Under the pieces are notes generated by a model, which worked only from the letters and a program-made list of their open reading frames with translations, was not told where the DNA came from and ran no database searches. A program made the position numbers and the translations under genes. 64,000 nucleotides of DNA from Oribacterium sp. (GTDB lineage Bacteria; Bacillota_A; Clostridia; Lachnospirales; Lachnospiraceae), in assembly GCA_004554245.1 (NCBI GenBank), contig SFND01000005.1, positions 88,879 through 152,878 of the forward strand, read 5' to 3'. Of this stretch, positions 34,189-43,684 are shown piece after piece; the first letter of the stretch is position 1; each line of letters begins with the position of its first letter.

Positions 34189-36104
34189 AGGGAAACAGAA
34201 ATATGCGCGGCCCGGTCGATAAGACGGTGCTGAAGGACGGGACCCTCGGACGGCTGATCCGGATGATCTTTTCGTTTTATCCGGTGCTGCTGCCGTTTAC
34301 GCTCGCGTGCATCCTCGTGAATGCGATCATCACGGCGATCCCGTCCCTGTTCCAGCAGCGCATCATCGCGCTGATCGAGCAGAACTGGCAGAGCGGTGAC
34401 TGGGCCGGTGTGTCCGCCCGGATCCTGAGCCTCGTGCTGACGCTGGCGGTCCTCTATGTGCTGTCGCTCATCGCGGGCACCACCTACAACCAGTGCATGG
34501 CGGTGATCACGCAGGGCTCGCTTAAGAAAATCCGTACGAAGATGTTTGACGGTATGCAGAAGCTGCCGATTTCGTACTTCGACCACAACGAGCACGGCGA
34601 CATCATGTCCTACTACACGAACGACGTCGATGCGCTGCGCCAGATGATTTCACAGTCGATCCCGCAGCTCCTGAGCTCGGGCATCATCCTCGTCACTGTC
34701 TTCTCGCTCATGATGTACTACAGCATCTGGCTCACGATCCTCGTGGTCGGCGGCATTGTCGTCATGACGAAGGTCGTGAAGAAGGTCGGTGGCAGCTCCG
34801 GACGCTACTTCGTGAAGCAGCAGGCAGCGGTTGCGCAGACCGAGGGCTTCATCGAGGAGATGATGAACGGTCAGAAGGTCGTGAAGGTCTTCAACCACGA
34901 GGATGCGGCGAAGCGCGACTTCGACCGGATCAATGACGAGCTCTTCGCGGTGTCGGAGAAGGCGAACCGCTACGCGAATACCCTGATGCCGATCCTCGGC
35001 AATATCGGAAACATGCTCTATGTCGTGCTGGCGTTCGCCGGCGGCGTGCTGCTCTTCCTGAAGGTGCCGAACCTGAGCCTGAGTGGGATGGCCCTCAGCA
35101 TCAGCATCACCGTGCCGTTCCTCAACATGGAGCGGCAGTTCGCCGGCCAGATCGGCGGTATCTCGCAGCAGATCAATGCGATCGTCATGGGTCTCGCGGG
35201 TGCGCGTCGTATCTTCGCGCTGATGGATCAGCAGCCGGAGAAGGATGAGGGCACGGTGACGCTCGTGCGCTGTCAGGAGCGGAACGGGCAGATCGAGGAG
35301 TGCAGTGAGCGCACCGAGCAGTGGGCCTGGAAGAAGGTTGAGGCGGACGGCAGCGTGACGTATAAGCGCCTCGAGGGTGACGTCGTCCTGAAGGATGTGG
35401 ATTTCTCCTACGACGGGAAGCACACGGTTCTGCATGAGGTCAATGTCTACGCCCGTCCGGGTCAGAAGGTCGCGTTCGTCGGTGCCACAGGTGCCGGTAA
35501 GACGACCATCACGAACCTCATCAACCGTTTCTACGAGATCCAGAAGGGCACCATCACCTACGACGGCATCGATATCCAGGATATCGAGAAGGCGTCCCTT
35601 CGAAAGTCGCTCGGCATCATCCTGCAGGATACCGTGCTCTTCACGGGTACGGTCATGGAGAACATCCGCTACGGAAAGCTCGATGCTTCGGATGAGGAGT
35701 GTATGGCAGCTGCGAAGCTCGCCGGTGCGGACAGCTTCATTCGTCGACTGCCGAAGGGCTACGACACGATGCTGATCGCAAACGGCGCGAACCTCTCGCA
35801 GGGCCAGCGCCAGCTGCTCTCCATCGCGCGTGCCGCCGTCGCCGATCCGCCGGTTATGATCATGGATGAGGCCACCTCCTCCATCGATACCCACACCGAG
35901 GCCGTAGTGCAGAAGGGCATGGACGCCCTCATGGCCGGACGCACCGTCTTCGTCATCGCCCACCGCCTCAGCACCGTGCAGAACTCCGACGTCATCATGG
36001 TCCTCGACCATGGCCGCATCATCGAACGCGGCTCCCACGACGAGCTCATCGCCGCCCGCGGCAGCTACTACCAGCTGTACACCGGCGCCTTCGAGCTGGA
36101 GTGA
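34185..36104 (+). CDS. ABC exporter half-transporter, catalytic-site subunit (pair 2)
   Basis: Second half of exporter pair 2, 639 residues, starting inside the upstream stop codon behind AAAGGAGGAGAGCAGCG. Membrane segments fall in about 25-320. A subfamily-typical insert (WAWKKVEADGSVTYKRLEGD, about 380-400) precedes the nucleotide domain. Walker A is GATGAGKTT (near 435), the signature LSQGQRQ is non-canonical, Walker B VMIMDEATSS keeps the catalytic Glu, and the switch His is present (IAHRLST). Its signature would face the partner's degenerate Walker site, as in BmrCD and TM287/288. Confidence 0.92.
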   Translation: MKGNRNMRGPVDKTVLKDGTLGRLIRMIFSFYPVLLPFTLACILVNAIITAIPSLFQQRIIALIEQNWQSGDWAGVSARILSLVLTLAVLYVLSLIAGTTYNQCMAVITQGSLKKIRTKMFDGMQKLPISYFDHNEHGDIMSYYTNDVDALRQMISQSIPQLLSSGIILVTVFSLMMYYSIWLTILVVGGIVVMTKVVKKVGGSSGRYFVKQQAAVAQTEGFIEEMMNGQKVVKVFNHEDAAKRDFDRINDELFAVSEKANRYANTLMPILGNIGNMLYVVLAFAGGVLLFLKVPNLSLSGMALSISITVPFLNMERQFAGQIGGISQQINAIVMGLAGARRIFALMDQQPEKDEGTVTLVRCQERNGQIEECSERTEQWAWKKVEADGSVTYKRLEGDVVLKDVDFSYDGKHTVLHEVNVYARPGQKVAFVGATGAGKTTITNLINRFYEIQKGTITYDGIDIQDIEKASLRKSLGIILQDTVLFTGTVMENIRYGKLDASDEECMAAAKLAGADSFIRRLPKGYDTMLIANGANLSQGQRQLLSIARAAVADPPVMIMDEATSSIDTHTEAVVQKGMDALMAGRTVFVIAHRLSTVQNSDVIMVLDHGRIIERGSHDELIAARGSYYQLYTGAFELE

Positions 36105-36116
36105 TCTTGATAAAGT

Positions 36117-36158
36117 TAAAAACAGAGGATGTCGCTCGCGCGACATCCTCTGTTTTTA
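36117..36158. terminator. Terminator after ABC exporter pair 2
   Basis: AAACAGAGGATGTCG and CGACATCCTCTGTTT form a perfect 15-bp stem around CTCGCG, followed by TTATT. Confidence 0.9.
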
Positions 36159-36193
36159 TTGTGCGGCGATTCCAGACTGCCGCCGCTTTCGTC

Positions 36194-36280
36194 TTAAGAA
36201 TTTCGTAAGGGGGTCTGACCCCATAAACTTCAGTTTAGATTTTGTTTAGAAAAATTTAATGGGGTCAGACCCCATAAACT
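36194..36280. repeat. Palindromic REP-like doublet, copy C
   Basis: CTTAAGAATTTCGTAA, GGGGGTCTGACCCCA (36210-36224), a ~36-bp AT-rich spacer and TGGGGTCAGACCCCA (36261-36275). The spacer is in the opposite orientation to copy A relative to the CTTAAGAATTTCGTAA flank. It lies directly after the PfkB gene's stop codon. Confidence 0.85.
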
Positions 36281-36284
36281 TAGG

Positions 36285-37181
36285 TCAGCGGCGGATGTAC
36301 GCGCCGCCTTCCTGGGCGACGACTTCGGAAGCAATCTGGTTTGCGAAGCGCATGGTGTCTTCCTCGGTCCAGCCGAGTGTGAGGCCGGTGAGGACCGCAC
36401 CGCAGTGCGAGTCGCCAGCACCGATGGTATCGACGACGGTCGATGGCACGGATGGTGCGCTGTGCACGGAGCCATCCGCAGAGATCCAGAGGACGCCGTC
36501 GGCACCGCGTGTCACGATGACCATGTTTCCGGTCTTCGCGTGCAGCACCTGCGCCGCGGCGAGAACGCGATCCTCGCTACCGCTCATCCCGGCGAGGGCC
36601 TGCGCTTCCTGCTCGTTCAGGTGAAGGATCGGGTGCATCCCAAGGATGCGTTCCGTACGATCCGTGTCGACCTCGATGCCGCGCGGGCCCGGTGCATACA
36701 CGACGGTGCCGGCGATGTCCGGATGCGCCTCGAGCCAGGCCACGAGCTCGCCACCGGTCGTTTCCTCGACCTCGAGTCCGCAGATGTAGGTATAGTCGAA
36801 GCGCTCGCCCGCGAAGGCGTCCATGTACTCCGCATGGAAGCTGTACTCGATCCCGTGGACGGAGAGGAAGGTGCGCTCGCCGCTTCGCTCCACGAGGCAG
36901 TAGCAGCAGCCATTTTCACTATCCGGGACGGTGATTGGCCCCCGGAAGCCTGCATTGTCGAGATGCGCGCGCACGAAGTCGCTGAACACGCCGTGGTCGC
37001 CGATCGGCGTCACGAAGCGAAGATCGACATCATAGGCCTTCGGTACCTGCGCCACGTTGAACGCGCAGCCGCCCATCGCGAAGCGCTGCACCGGATGCAT
37101 GTCCTCGCCGGTTGTCGGCAGGTGGTCGAGTCGGAGAATCACATCCACACAGGTGGAGCCGATGATGAGAAGTCGTTTCAT
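36285..37181 (-). CDS. PfkB-family carbohydrate kinase
   Basis: Sugar or nucleoside kinase of the ribokinase (PfkB) family, 298 residues, the usual length. The N-terminal GGCAFNVAQ is the family glycine motif. The C-terminal DTIGAGDSHCGAVL (near 250) holds the catalytic Asp and anion hole. The substrate cannot be told from sequence; ribokinase, fructokinase and pseudouridine kinase are all possible. GAGGAATATT precedes the ATG. It is alone on the minus strand, and its 3' end abuts REP-like copy C. Confidence 0.93.
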   Translation of the reverse strand: MKRLLIIGSTCVDVILRLDHLPTTGEDMHPVQRFAMGGCAFNVAQVPKAYDVDLRFVTPIGDHGVFSDFVRAHLDNAGFRGPITVPDSENGCCYCLVERSGERTFLSVHGIEYSFHAEYMDAFAGERFDYTYICGLEVEETTGGELVAWLEAHPDIAGTVVYAPGPRGIEVDTDRTERILGMHPILHLNEQEAQALAGMSGSEDRVLAAAQVLHAKTGNMVIVTRGADGVLWISADGSVHSAPSVPSTVVDTIGAGDSHCGAVLTGLTLGWTEEDTMRFANQIASEVVAQEGGAYIRR

Positions 37182-37331
37182 AATATTCCTCCATGATTTC
37201 AGGGTGGCATTTTCTGCCTGCGTTTACTATACTACTTCACATGAGGGAGTTCTCGCAATACAGAGTTTTATACCTGCCATGACATTAGCACGCGGGCTAT
37301 ACAGGATATACAGAACACACAAGGAGTAATC

Positions 37332-38669
37332 ATGGAAATAGATAAGAACAGCATCTACCAGGAATTTGCGGCGGAGGCGTCGGCGATGCAGGCGCGTTCG
37401 GTGGCGCTGCGGCGTGATCTTCACCGGCATCCGGAGACGGGCTGGCTCGAGATGCGGACGACGGCGATCATCGTGCGGCGGCTCCGCGCGCTCGGCTATC
37501 AGGTGCTGACGGGGCGCGAGGTCTGTCTCGCATCCGCGCGGCTCGGGCTCCCGGACGCAGACATCATGGCGGCGCACGCAGAGGCGGTGCTGCAGCAGGG
37601 CGTGACGGAAGAGGAGCTGACGCCGGATCTCCGCGAGGGCTTCACTGGCGCGATCGCCATCCTCGACTGCGGCCCAGGCCCGGTGGTGGCGCTTCGCTTT
37701 GACATCGACGCGCTCGGCATGGTCGAGTGCCCGGAGCCGACGCATCGCCCGACCCGCGAGGGCTTCGCCAGTGTCAATGCAGGTATGATGCACGCCTGTG
37801 GCCATGACGCGCATGCGACGATCGGCCTCGGCGTGGCGGAGCTTCTCATGAAGCATCGCGACGCACTTCATGGCACGATCAAGCTGATTTTTCAGCCGGG
37901 CGAGGAGGGCGGCCGCGGCGCTGCGGCTATCGTGGCCCACGGACACCTCGACGACGTCGACTACCTGATCGGAAATCACATCGCGCCGACCGGCGCGCTT
38001 GACGACGGCGACGTCACGCCGGGCACCTACGGCTCTCTCGCAAACACGAAGTACGACGTCTATTATACCGGCACGGCAGCCCACGCAGGCGGCTTCCCGG
38101 AGCGCGGACAGAATGCGCTCCTCGCGGCAGCCCAGGCGAGCCTCGGACTCTACGCGATCCCGCGCCACTCCGCCGGCATTACCCGCGTGAACGTCGGGAC
38201 GCTCCACGCAGGCACGGGGCGCAACGTCATCCCGGACCGTGCGAAGATGGAGATCGAGGTGCGCGGCGAGACGACCGAGATCAATGAATACATGATGCAG
38301 CAGGCGGAGCAGATCTGTCAGGGTGCCGCCACGATGCATGGCTGCCGCTGCGAGATGAAGATCGAAGGCCGCGGCGAGTCACAGAACAGCGACGAAGCGC
38401 TCTGGCAGCGCATCGCGACGCTCGTGCGGACGGAACTCCCGCAGTACCGCGTGAGCTCCACCCCGAACGCGCAGAACTGGGGCTCCGAAGACATCTCCCT
38501 GATGATGAACCGCGTCCAGAGCCACGGCGGCCAGGCGACCTACATGCGCACCATGACCGACATGGCGAGCGAGCAGCACACCGTCCGCTTCGATTTCGAC
38601 GAGCAGGTGCTCGCGCGCGGCATCACCCTGTTCAGCGCGATCGTCTACGACCTCGCCGGTCGTGCGTGA
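37332..38669 (+). CDS. M20-family amidohydrolase (AbgA-like)
   Basis: Metal-dependent M20 hydrolase, 445 residues. HACGHDAHATIG (near 153) and QPGEEGGRGAAA (near 193) carry metal ligands and the catalytic Glu. RFDIDALGM (near 123) carries the bridging Asp. The lid domain begins near 235. The N-terminal insert before GFTGAIAILDCGPGP and overall length recall AbgA, one subunit of p-aminobenzoyl-glutamate hydrolase. It is followed by a second, unrelated amidohydrolase and a PotBADC-like importer, suggesting a scavenging route (inference). CACAAGGAGTAATC precedes the ATG. Confidence 0.9.
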   Translation: MEIDKNSIYQEFAAEASAMQARSVALRRDLHRHPETGWLEMRTTAIIVRRLRALGYQVLTGREVCLASARLGLPDADIMAAHAEAVLQQGVTEEELTPDLREGFTGAIAILDCGPGPVVALRFDIDALGMVECPEPTHRPTREGFASVNAGMMHACGHDAHATIGLGVAELLMKHRDALHGTIKLIFQPGEEGGRGAAAIVAHGHLDDVDYLIGNHIAPTGALDDGDVTPGTYGSLANTKYDVYYTGTAAHAGGFPERGQNALLAAAQASLGLYAIPRHSAGITRVNVGTLHAGTGRNVIPDRAKMEIEVRGETTEINEYMMQQAEQICQGAATMHGCRCEMKIEGRGESQNSDEALWQRIATLVRTELPQYRVSSTPNAQNWGSEDISLMMNRVQSHGGQATYMRTMTDMASEQHTVRFDFDEQVLARGITLFSAIVYDLAGRA

Positions 38670-38827
38670 CGCCGAGGCATCTGCCTGCGGCCAATGCCTC
38701 GGCCGCTCATCCGATGGCGGGCCGAATCGAGTTCGACCGGCGGAAGTGCGATGAAAGATTTCCGGAATTCCGGGCATCCGTCACTGGTGAAAGAGATGAA
38801 TGCGAAAAAGGAAAGGCTTCTTACGAT

Positions 38828-40237
38828 ATGAAAACACTGATTAAAAATGTGACCATCCTGACGATGGATGACGCCGACCGCGTGCTTCACGACGGCTGGC
38901 TCCTCATCGACGGCGAGAAGATCGCCGCGCTCGGTGAAGAAGAACAGAAGCAGACGGAGACCTCGCTCGACGATCGTACGGTAGCTTCAGCACAGACAAA
39001 CGCCGCTGCCCAGCCGATCGAGAACCTGCAGCAGGCGGAAGCGGTGGCGGACGAGGTGATCGACGGGGCGGGCGGCATCCTGCTGCCGGGCTTCGTAAAC
39101 ACGCACTGCCATGTGTCGATGGTGCCGTTTCGTTCGATGGGCGACGACTGCCCGGACCGACTGCGCCGCTTCCTGTTCCCGCTGGAGCTCGAGGCGATGA
39201 CACCGGAACTCGTCTACTGGGGCGCGCTCTACGGCATCGCGGAGATGTTCCTCTCAGGCACTACGACCTTCCTCGATATGTACTACTTCGAGGATCGCGT
39301 TGCGGAGGCCTGCGAGCAGGCCGGCATCCGCGGCTACCTCGGTGAGACCCTGATCGGACAGAAAACCTGCGACAGCCCGGACGAAGCGTATGGTGGCTTC
39401 GCCTATCAGAAGGACTTCTTCGCGGAGTATCACGGGGCGCGGCATCCACGCATCCACCCGATCATCGCGCCGCATGGCACGACGACCCTGTCACCGGAGA
39501 AGCTTCGCGAGGCGCATGAGCTTGCGGTGAAGTACGACACGATCTTCACCCTGCATGCCTCCGAGATGGACTACGAAATGGAGCATTTCCGCGCGATGGG
39601 CATGACCCCGACCGCCTTCCTCGATTCGATCGGCGCGTTGGACGAGCATACGCTCGCGGCGCACTGCATCCACATGACCGAAGAGGACCTGCAGCTTATG
39701 AAGCGCCGCGGCGCCGGCATCGCCCACTGCATCTGCAGCAACACGAAGGCCGGCAAGGGGGTGGCCCCGATGGAGCGGGCACGTCAGCTCGGCGTCGGCT
39801 TCGGCCTCGGCACGGACGGCCCGTCCTCCGGTAACACGCTGTCGATGTTTGACCAGATGCGGATGCTCCCGAATGCCCAGAAGACGGCGAACCATGATCG
39901 CTCGCTCTTCCCGGCCCGGACCATCGTCCGCGCGGCGACCCGCGGTGGTGCCGAAGTACTGCATGGCACGGACTACGGTTACCTCGCCCCGGGGATGGCC
40001 GCCGACCTCACGCTCGTTTCGACCGAGGCTGCCCATATGTTCCCGGTGTACAACCCGTTCTCAGCATTGGCCTACGCCGCGAACGCGGCCGACGTCGACA
40101 CGGTGTTCGCAAACGGTCGGATGGTCGTTCGCCACGGAGAGCTCACGACGCTCGACCTCGCGGAGATCCGCGCACAGCTCGTGGAAAAAATGAAGCCGTT
40201 TATGGCCGCCGCGGAGAAGTACAGCGATATTATTTGA
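38828..40237 (+). CDS. Amidohydrolase of the TRZ/ATZ (deaminase) family
   Basis: Metal-dependent hydrolase of the amidohydrolase superfamily, 469 residues. Metal ligands are visible: HCHVSM (near 91), the His of LHASEMDYE (near 241), the His of AAHCIHM (near 278) and the Asp of LGTDGPSSGN (near 328). The group includes S-adenosylhomocysteine/methylthioadenosine, guanine and triazine deaminases; no substrate can be fixed. I choose ATG 38828 (MKTLIKNVTILTMDD), where the family homology begins. AAAAAGGAAAGG lies somewhat far upstream. Residues about 36-77 are a low-complexity Glu/Thr/Ala/Gln-rich insert inside the N-terminal beta domain. Confidence 0.9.
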   Translation: MKTLIKNVTILTMDDADRVLHDGWLLIDGEKIAALGEEEQKQTETSLDDRTVASAQTNAAAQPIENLQQAEAVADEVIDGAGGILLPGFVNTHCHVSMVPFRSMGDDCPDRLRRFLFPLELEAMTPELVYWGALYGIAEMFLSGTTTFLDMYYFEDRVAEACEQAGIRGYLGETLIGQKTCDSPDEAYGGFAYQKDFFAEYHGARHPRIHPIIAPHGTTTLSPEKLREAHELAVKYDTIFTLHASEMDYEMEHFRAMGMTPTAFLDSIGALDEHTLAAHCIHMTEEDLQLMKRRGAGIAHCICSNTKAGKGVAPMERARQLGVGFGLGTDGPSSGNTLSMFDQMRMLPNAQKTANHDRSLFPARTIVRAATRGGAEVLHGTDYGYLAPGMAADLTLVSTEAAHMFPVYNPFSALAYAANAADVDTVFANGRMVVRHGELTTLDLAEIRAQLVEKMKPFMAAAEKYSDII

Positions 40238-40455
40238 TAATGTACAAAAATAGGTTTGAATCCGCGCGCTACCTATGTTATAAATAACGTTGTTTTAAAG
40301 TACTCCGTTTACTTATTTACAAATCTTTTGCTTCGAGTTTACGAACATCGCCGGATCGAGGGCTGGCGCGGCTGATCGAAGAGGGCTGATGCATCACCGA
40401 AGCGAAAGAGGAAACCCGCGGCCTTTGCGAGGAGGTCGTCGACTGGAGGGTAATC

Positions 40456-41289
40456 GTGCAACTTTTCAAGAAGAATATCTGGTTTTTCATGATCCTGCCG
40501 GGCGTGCTGTTCCTGGTGGTGTTCATGCTCATCCCGCTGTGTTCACTGCTGCTCACTACAGTATTTCCAGACCAGGGGGATTTCTCTATGTCCGCCTACG
40601 CGACGGTACTTCAGAGCACCTACTTCCAGCAGGTGTTCCTCCGCAGCCTGAAGCTGAGTATCCTGAGCACCATCCTGTGTGCGCTGCTCGGCTATCCGGC
40701 GGCTTACTACATCGCGAAATTCGCGAAGAACAAGGGCATGCTGATGGCTTTCGCCGTCTTCCCGATGTTCACGAGCCCGGTCATCCGCTCCTTCAGCTGG
40801 ATGGTCATCCTCGGAAAGAAGGGCATCGTCAACCGGTTCCTGGTGGCGATCGGACTCTTCGCGAAGCCGCAGGGCCTTCTCTATAACGAATTTTCCATCA
40901 CCATCGGTTTCATACAGCTCTTCCTCCCGCTCATGATCCTGTCGCTGATCGGCGTGATCGAGAGCATCCCGGAGGACCTGACGCTCGCCGCCGAAAGCCT
41001 CGGCTCCACGAAGCTCGGCAGCTTCCTGCGCGTCACCCTGCCGCTGAGCGTATCCGGTCTCGTCACTGGCTCCGTGCTCGTGTTCACCGGCTGCATCACC
41101 GCGTACACCACGCCGCAACTCCTCGGTGGCACCGACACCCGTGTGCTCTCGACCATGATCTATCAGTATGCGATGAGTCTCGGTGACTGGGTCAATGCTT
41201 CCGTCGTTGCGGTCGTCATGATCGTCGTCACGATGATCGTCTCCACGATCGTGAATGGTGTGAGCCGCAAGGTGAACCCGCTCGCCTGA
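40456..41289 (+). CDS. ABC importer permease (PotB-like)
   Basis: Inner-membrane permease of a spermidine/putrescine-type importer, 277 residues with six membrane segments. The EAA loop that docks with the ATPase is AAESLGSTKLGSFLRVTLP (near 178). GTG start at 40456 follows CTGGAGGGTAATC. The 218-bp gap upstream has no gene and may hold a promoter (TATGTTATAAATAACG region). Gene order permease-ATPase-binding protein-permease continues to 44,464. The substrate may be a polyamine or another small cationic or carboxylate compound; the neighbouring amidohydrolases suggest a nitrogen source (inference). Confidence 0.92.
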   Translation: MQLFKKNIWFFMILPGVLFLVVFMLIPLCSLLLTTVFPDQGDFSMSAYATVLQSTYFQQVFLRSLKLSILSTILCALLGYPAAYYIAKFAKNKGMLMAFAVFPMFTSPVIRSFSWMVILGKKGIVNRFLVAIGLFAKPQGLLYNEFSITIGFIQLFLPLMILSLIGVIESIPEDLTLAAESLGSTKLGSFLRVTLPLSVSGLVTGSVLVFTGCITAYTTPQLLGGTDTRVLSTMIYQYAMSLGDWVNASVVAVVMIVVTMIVSTIVNGVSRKVNPLA

Positions 41290-41407
41290 TGAAGAAAAAA
41301 CTTCGGCACCGGCGAAGTCCGGGCGTCCGAGCCATCTGATGAAGGTCGCCTGCATTGGCATAAGAAAAGGTCGATGCAGCCACTCGTTTCCTGAAGGAGG
41401 AAATACC

Positions 41408-42445
41408 GTGTCATTACTTGAGTTAAGAAATATCACCGCAGGATATGGAAAGAACATCATTCTGAAGAACCTGAACCTGAACGTCGAGAAGGGCGAGCTG
41501 GTCAGCCTCCTCGGCTCCAGCGGCTGTGGTAAAACCACGACGCTCCGCCTGATCGGCGGCTTCTCTGAGCCGATGCAGGGCGACATCCTTTTCAACGGAA
41601 AGGACTACACCCATGTGCCGCTGCATAAGCGGAACTTCGGTTTCGTGTTCCAGAGCTATGCGCTGTTCCCGCACATGAACATCTTCGAGAACGTCGCGTT
41701 CGGTCTGCGTCGCCGCAATCTGCCGGAGGCAGAGATCCAGGAGCGCGTGATGAAGATGCTCCACACGGTCGACCTCGACGGCTTCGAGAAGCGCCTGCCG
41801 AAGGAGATGTCCGGCGGACAGCGTCAGCGTGTAGCCCTCGCCCGTGCGATGGTTATCGAGCCGGATCTCATGCTCTTCGACGAGCCGCTCAGTAACCTCG
41901 ACGCGAAGCTCCGTGTGCAGATGCGTGTTGAGATCCGTAAGCTGCAGCAGGAGCTCGGCTTCACCGCGATCTACGTCACCCATGACCAGGAGGAGTGCTT
42001 CGCGATCAGTGATAAGGTCGCGATCATGAACCACGGCGTGATCGAGCAGCTGGATCGCCCGGAGGAGATCTACACTCACCCGAAGACCGAGTTCATCGCG
42101 CACTTCGTCGGCTTCGAGAACTTCATCGATCTCAAGCACAGTGAGGGCACGCGCTGGACAGCGGCCGACGGCAGCGTTCTCGAGATCGCACATCCGAAGG
42201 AGGGCCGTGACACGACCCGCGCCTGCATCCGTCCGGATGACATCCTCGTTGCGGCCGCGGGAGAGGATGTCGCCAATGCTGTCTCCGGTAAGGTTGGTGT
42301 GCGTACCTATCTCGGCAAGCGCATGCAGTATAACGTGGAGACCGCCCTCGGCGAGCTCATCGTCAACACCTCGAACGACCGTCTCTTCGACGTGGGAGAG
42401 AACATCACGCTTTCCCTCGACGCGCATAAGATCGTTATGGTATAA
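41408..42445 (+). CDS. ABC importer ATPase (PotA-like)
   Basis: Nucleotide-binding subunit of the PotABCD-like importer, 345 residues. I choose GTG 41408 (MSLLELRN) because GAAGGAGGAAATACC precedes it. An upstream ATG at 41339 has no site and lacks homology. Walker A is GSSGCGKTTT (near 38), Q-loop FVFQSYALFPH, signature MSGGQRQRVALARAM, Walker B LMLFDEPLSNLD, and the switch His in VTHDQEE. The C-terminal ~100 residues form the TOBE regulatory domain. A GCCAATGC octamer falls in the TOBE part. Confidence 0.94.
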   Translation: MSLLELRNITAGYGKNIILKNLNLNVEKGELVSLLGSSGCGKTTTLRLIGGFSEPMQGDILFNGKDYTHVPLHKRNFGFVFQSYALFPHMNIFENVAFGLRRRNLPEAEIQERVMKMLHTVDLDGFEKRLPKEMSGGQRQRVALARAMVIEPDLMLFDEPLSNLDAKLRVQMRVEIRKLQQELGFTAIYVTHDQEECFAISDKVAIMNHGVIEQLDRPEEIYTHPKTEFIAHFVGFENFIDLKHSEGTRWTAADGSVLEIAHPKEGRDTTRACIRPDDILVAAAGEDVANAVSGKVGVRTYLGKRMQYNVETALGELIVNTSNDRLFDVGENITLSLDAHKIVMV

Positions 42446-42505
42446 ATTCGTCGTTCGGCGCTACGTATAAGGCGCTTGATATATCATCATCTAGTGGAGG
42501 AAATT

Positions 42506-43663
42506 ATGAGAAAGACATTATCCCTTGTGCTTGCAGCTGCTATGCTGAGCACCACCATCGCTGCGTGCGGTTCATCGAACAACACCGCTACAACCACCGC
42601 TGCCGCTGCTGAGACTACAGCCGCTGCTGAGACTTCAGCTGCTGAGACCACCGCTGCTGCGGGAGAGACTGCAGACGCGTCTGCTGCCCAGGACTTCGCC
42701 GGCCAGACCCTGACCATCTCGACCTTCTCGTTCAACGCAGAGCTTCTTCAGAAGAACATTTATGATCCGTTCATGGAGCAGACCGGCGCGAAGCTCGTCG
42801 TAGAGACCGGTAAGAACGCAGAGCGTGTAACGAAGATCGAGGAGTCTCCGGAGAACTACGATGTGGTCGTCATCAGCGATTCCTTCGCAGCACAGCTTGG
42901 AAATGACGGTATCCTCGGGAACATCGATCGTTCGAAGATCGCGAACCTCGATTCCATCTATGATGCCGCGAAGGCACCGATGGGCGAGGAGTACGGCCCG
43001 GCGTACACCTTCAACCGTCTCGGTATCGTCTATGATCCGTCAATGATCGACGTAGAGATCAAGAGCTTCGCAGACCTCTGGAATCCGGAGCTGAAGGACT
43101 GCATCGCTGTTCCGGATATCACCACCACCTCCGGTGTGCTGTTCTACTATGCAACCGCAGCTGCCTTCGGTCTGACCCCGGGTCAGGACGATGACGCCAT
43201 CTTCGCAAAGCTCGAGGAGCTGAAGCCAAATGTCGTAAAGACCTGGACTTCTGCCAACGACACCATCACCATGCTGAACCAGGGTGAGGCTTCCGTTGCG
43301 GCCCTCCTCGACTACAGCTACACCACTGCGAAGCAGGCAAACCCGGACTATGTATGGGTAAGTCCGAGCGAGGGTAACTTCGCCTGCTTCAACATGCTGA
43401 ACATCACGAAGGACTGCAAGAACAAGGAGCTCGCGGAGGCGTTCATCAACTTCTACCTTTCCAAGGACGTACAGCTGGCCGATGCACTCGACGGTGTCGA
43501 CGCTCCGGTAAATACCGAGGTTGAGCTCACCGAGGAGCAGGCTGCAAACTTCACCTATGGCCAGGAGATGGTCGACAGCCTGGTTCTTCCGGACTGGTCC
43601 CTCATCACGGAGAAGAAGGCGGACTGGATCAACCGCTGGAACGAGCTGTTCTCAGTTCAGTAA
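42506..43663 (+). CDS. ABC importer substrate-binding lipoprotein (PotD-like)
   Basis: Extracellular solute-binding protein, 385 residues, anchored as a lipoprotein. The signal peptide MRKTLSLVLAAAMLSTTIAA ends in the lipobox before Cys21. A ~45-residue Ala/Thr/Glu-rich linker follows the cysteine, common in Clostridia. The binding domain begins near 72 (LTISTFSFNAELLQKNIYDP) and resembles PotD/PotF-type proteins. ATG 42506 is chosen over an upstream ATG because GTGGAGGAAATT lies just before it. It sits between the ATPase and second permease genes of the importer. Confidence 0.92.
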   Translation: MRKTLSLVLAAAMLSTTIAACGSSNNTATTTAAAAETTAAAETSAAETTAAAGETADASAAQDFAGQTLTISTFSFNAELLQKNIYDPFMEQTGAKLVVETGKNAERVTKIEESPENYDVVVISDSFAAQLGNDGILGNIDRSKIANLDSIYDAAKAPMGEEYGPAYTFNRLGIVYDPSMIDVEIKSFADLWNPELKDCIAVPDITTTSGVLFYYATAAAFGLTPGQDDDAIFAKLEELKPNVVKTWTSANDTITMLNQGEASVAALLDYSYTTAKQANPDYVWVSPSEGNFACFNMLNITKDCKNKELAEAFINFYLSKDVQLADALDGVDAPVNTEVELTEEQAANFTYGQEMVDSLVLPDWSLITEKKADWINRWNELFSVQ

Positions 43664-43684
43664 TAATAAATTGGAGATGAAGAA

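Noticed and set aside
40330..40455. Possible glycine-type riboswitch before the PotB-like gene (CACCGAAG followed by AGAGGAAAC and GACTGGAGGG)
   Set aside because: The pieces recall the glycine aptamer, but the spacing, the GGAGAG/CTCTC closing stem and the core downstream motif are absent. The downstream genes are also not glycine-related.
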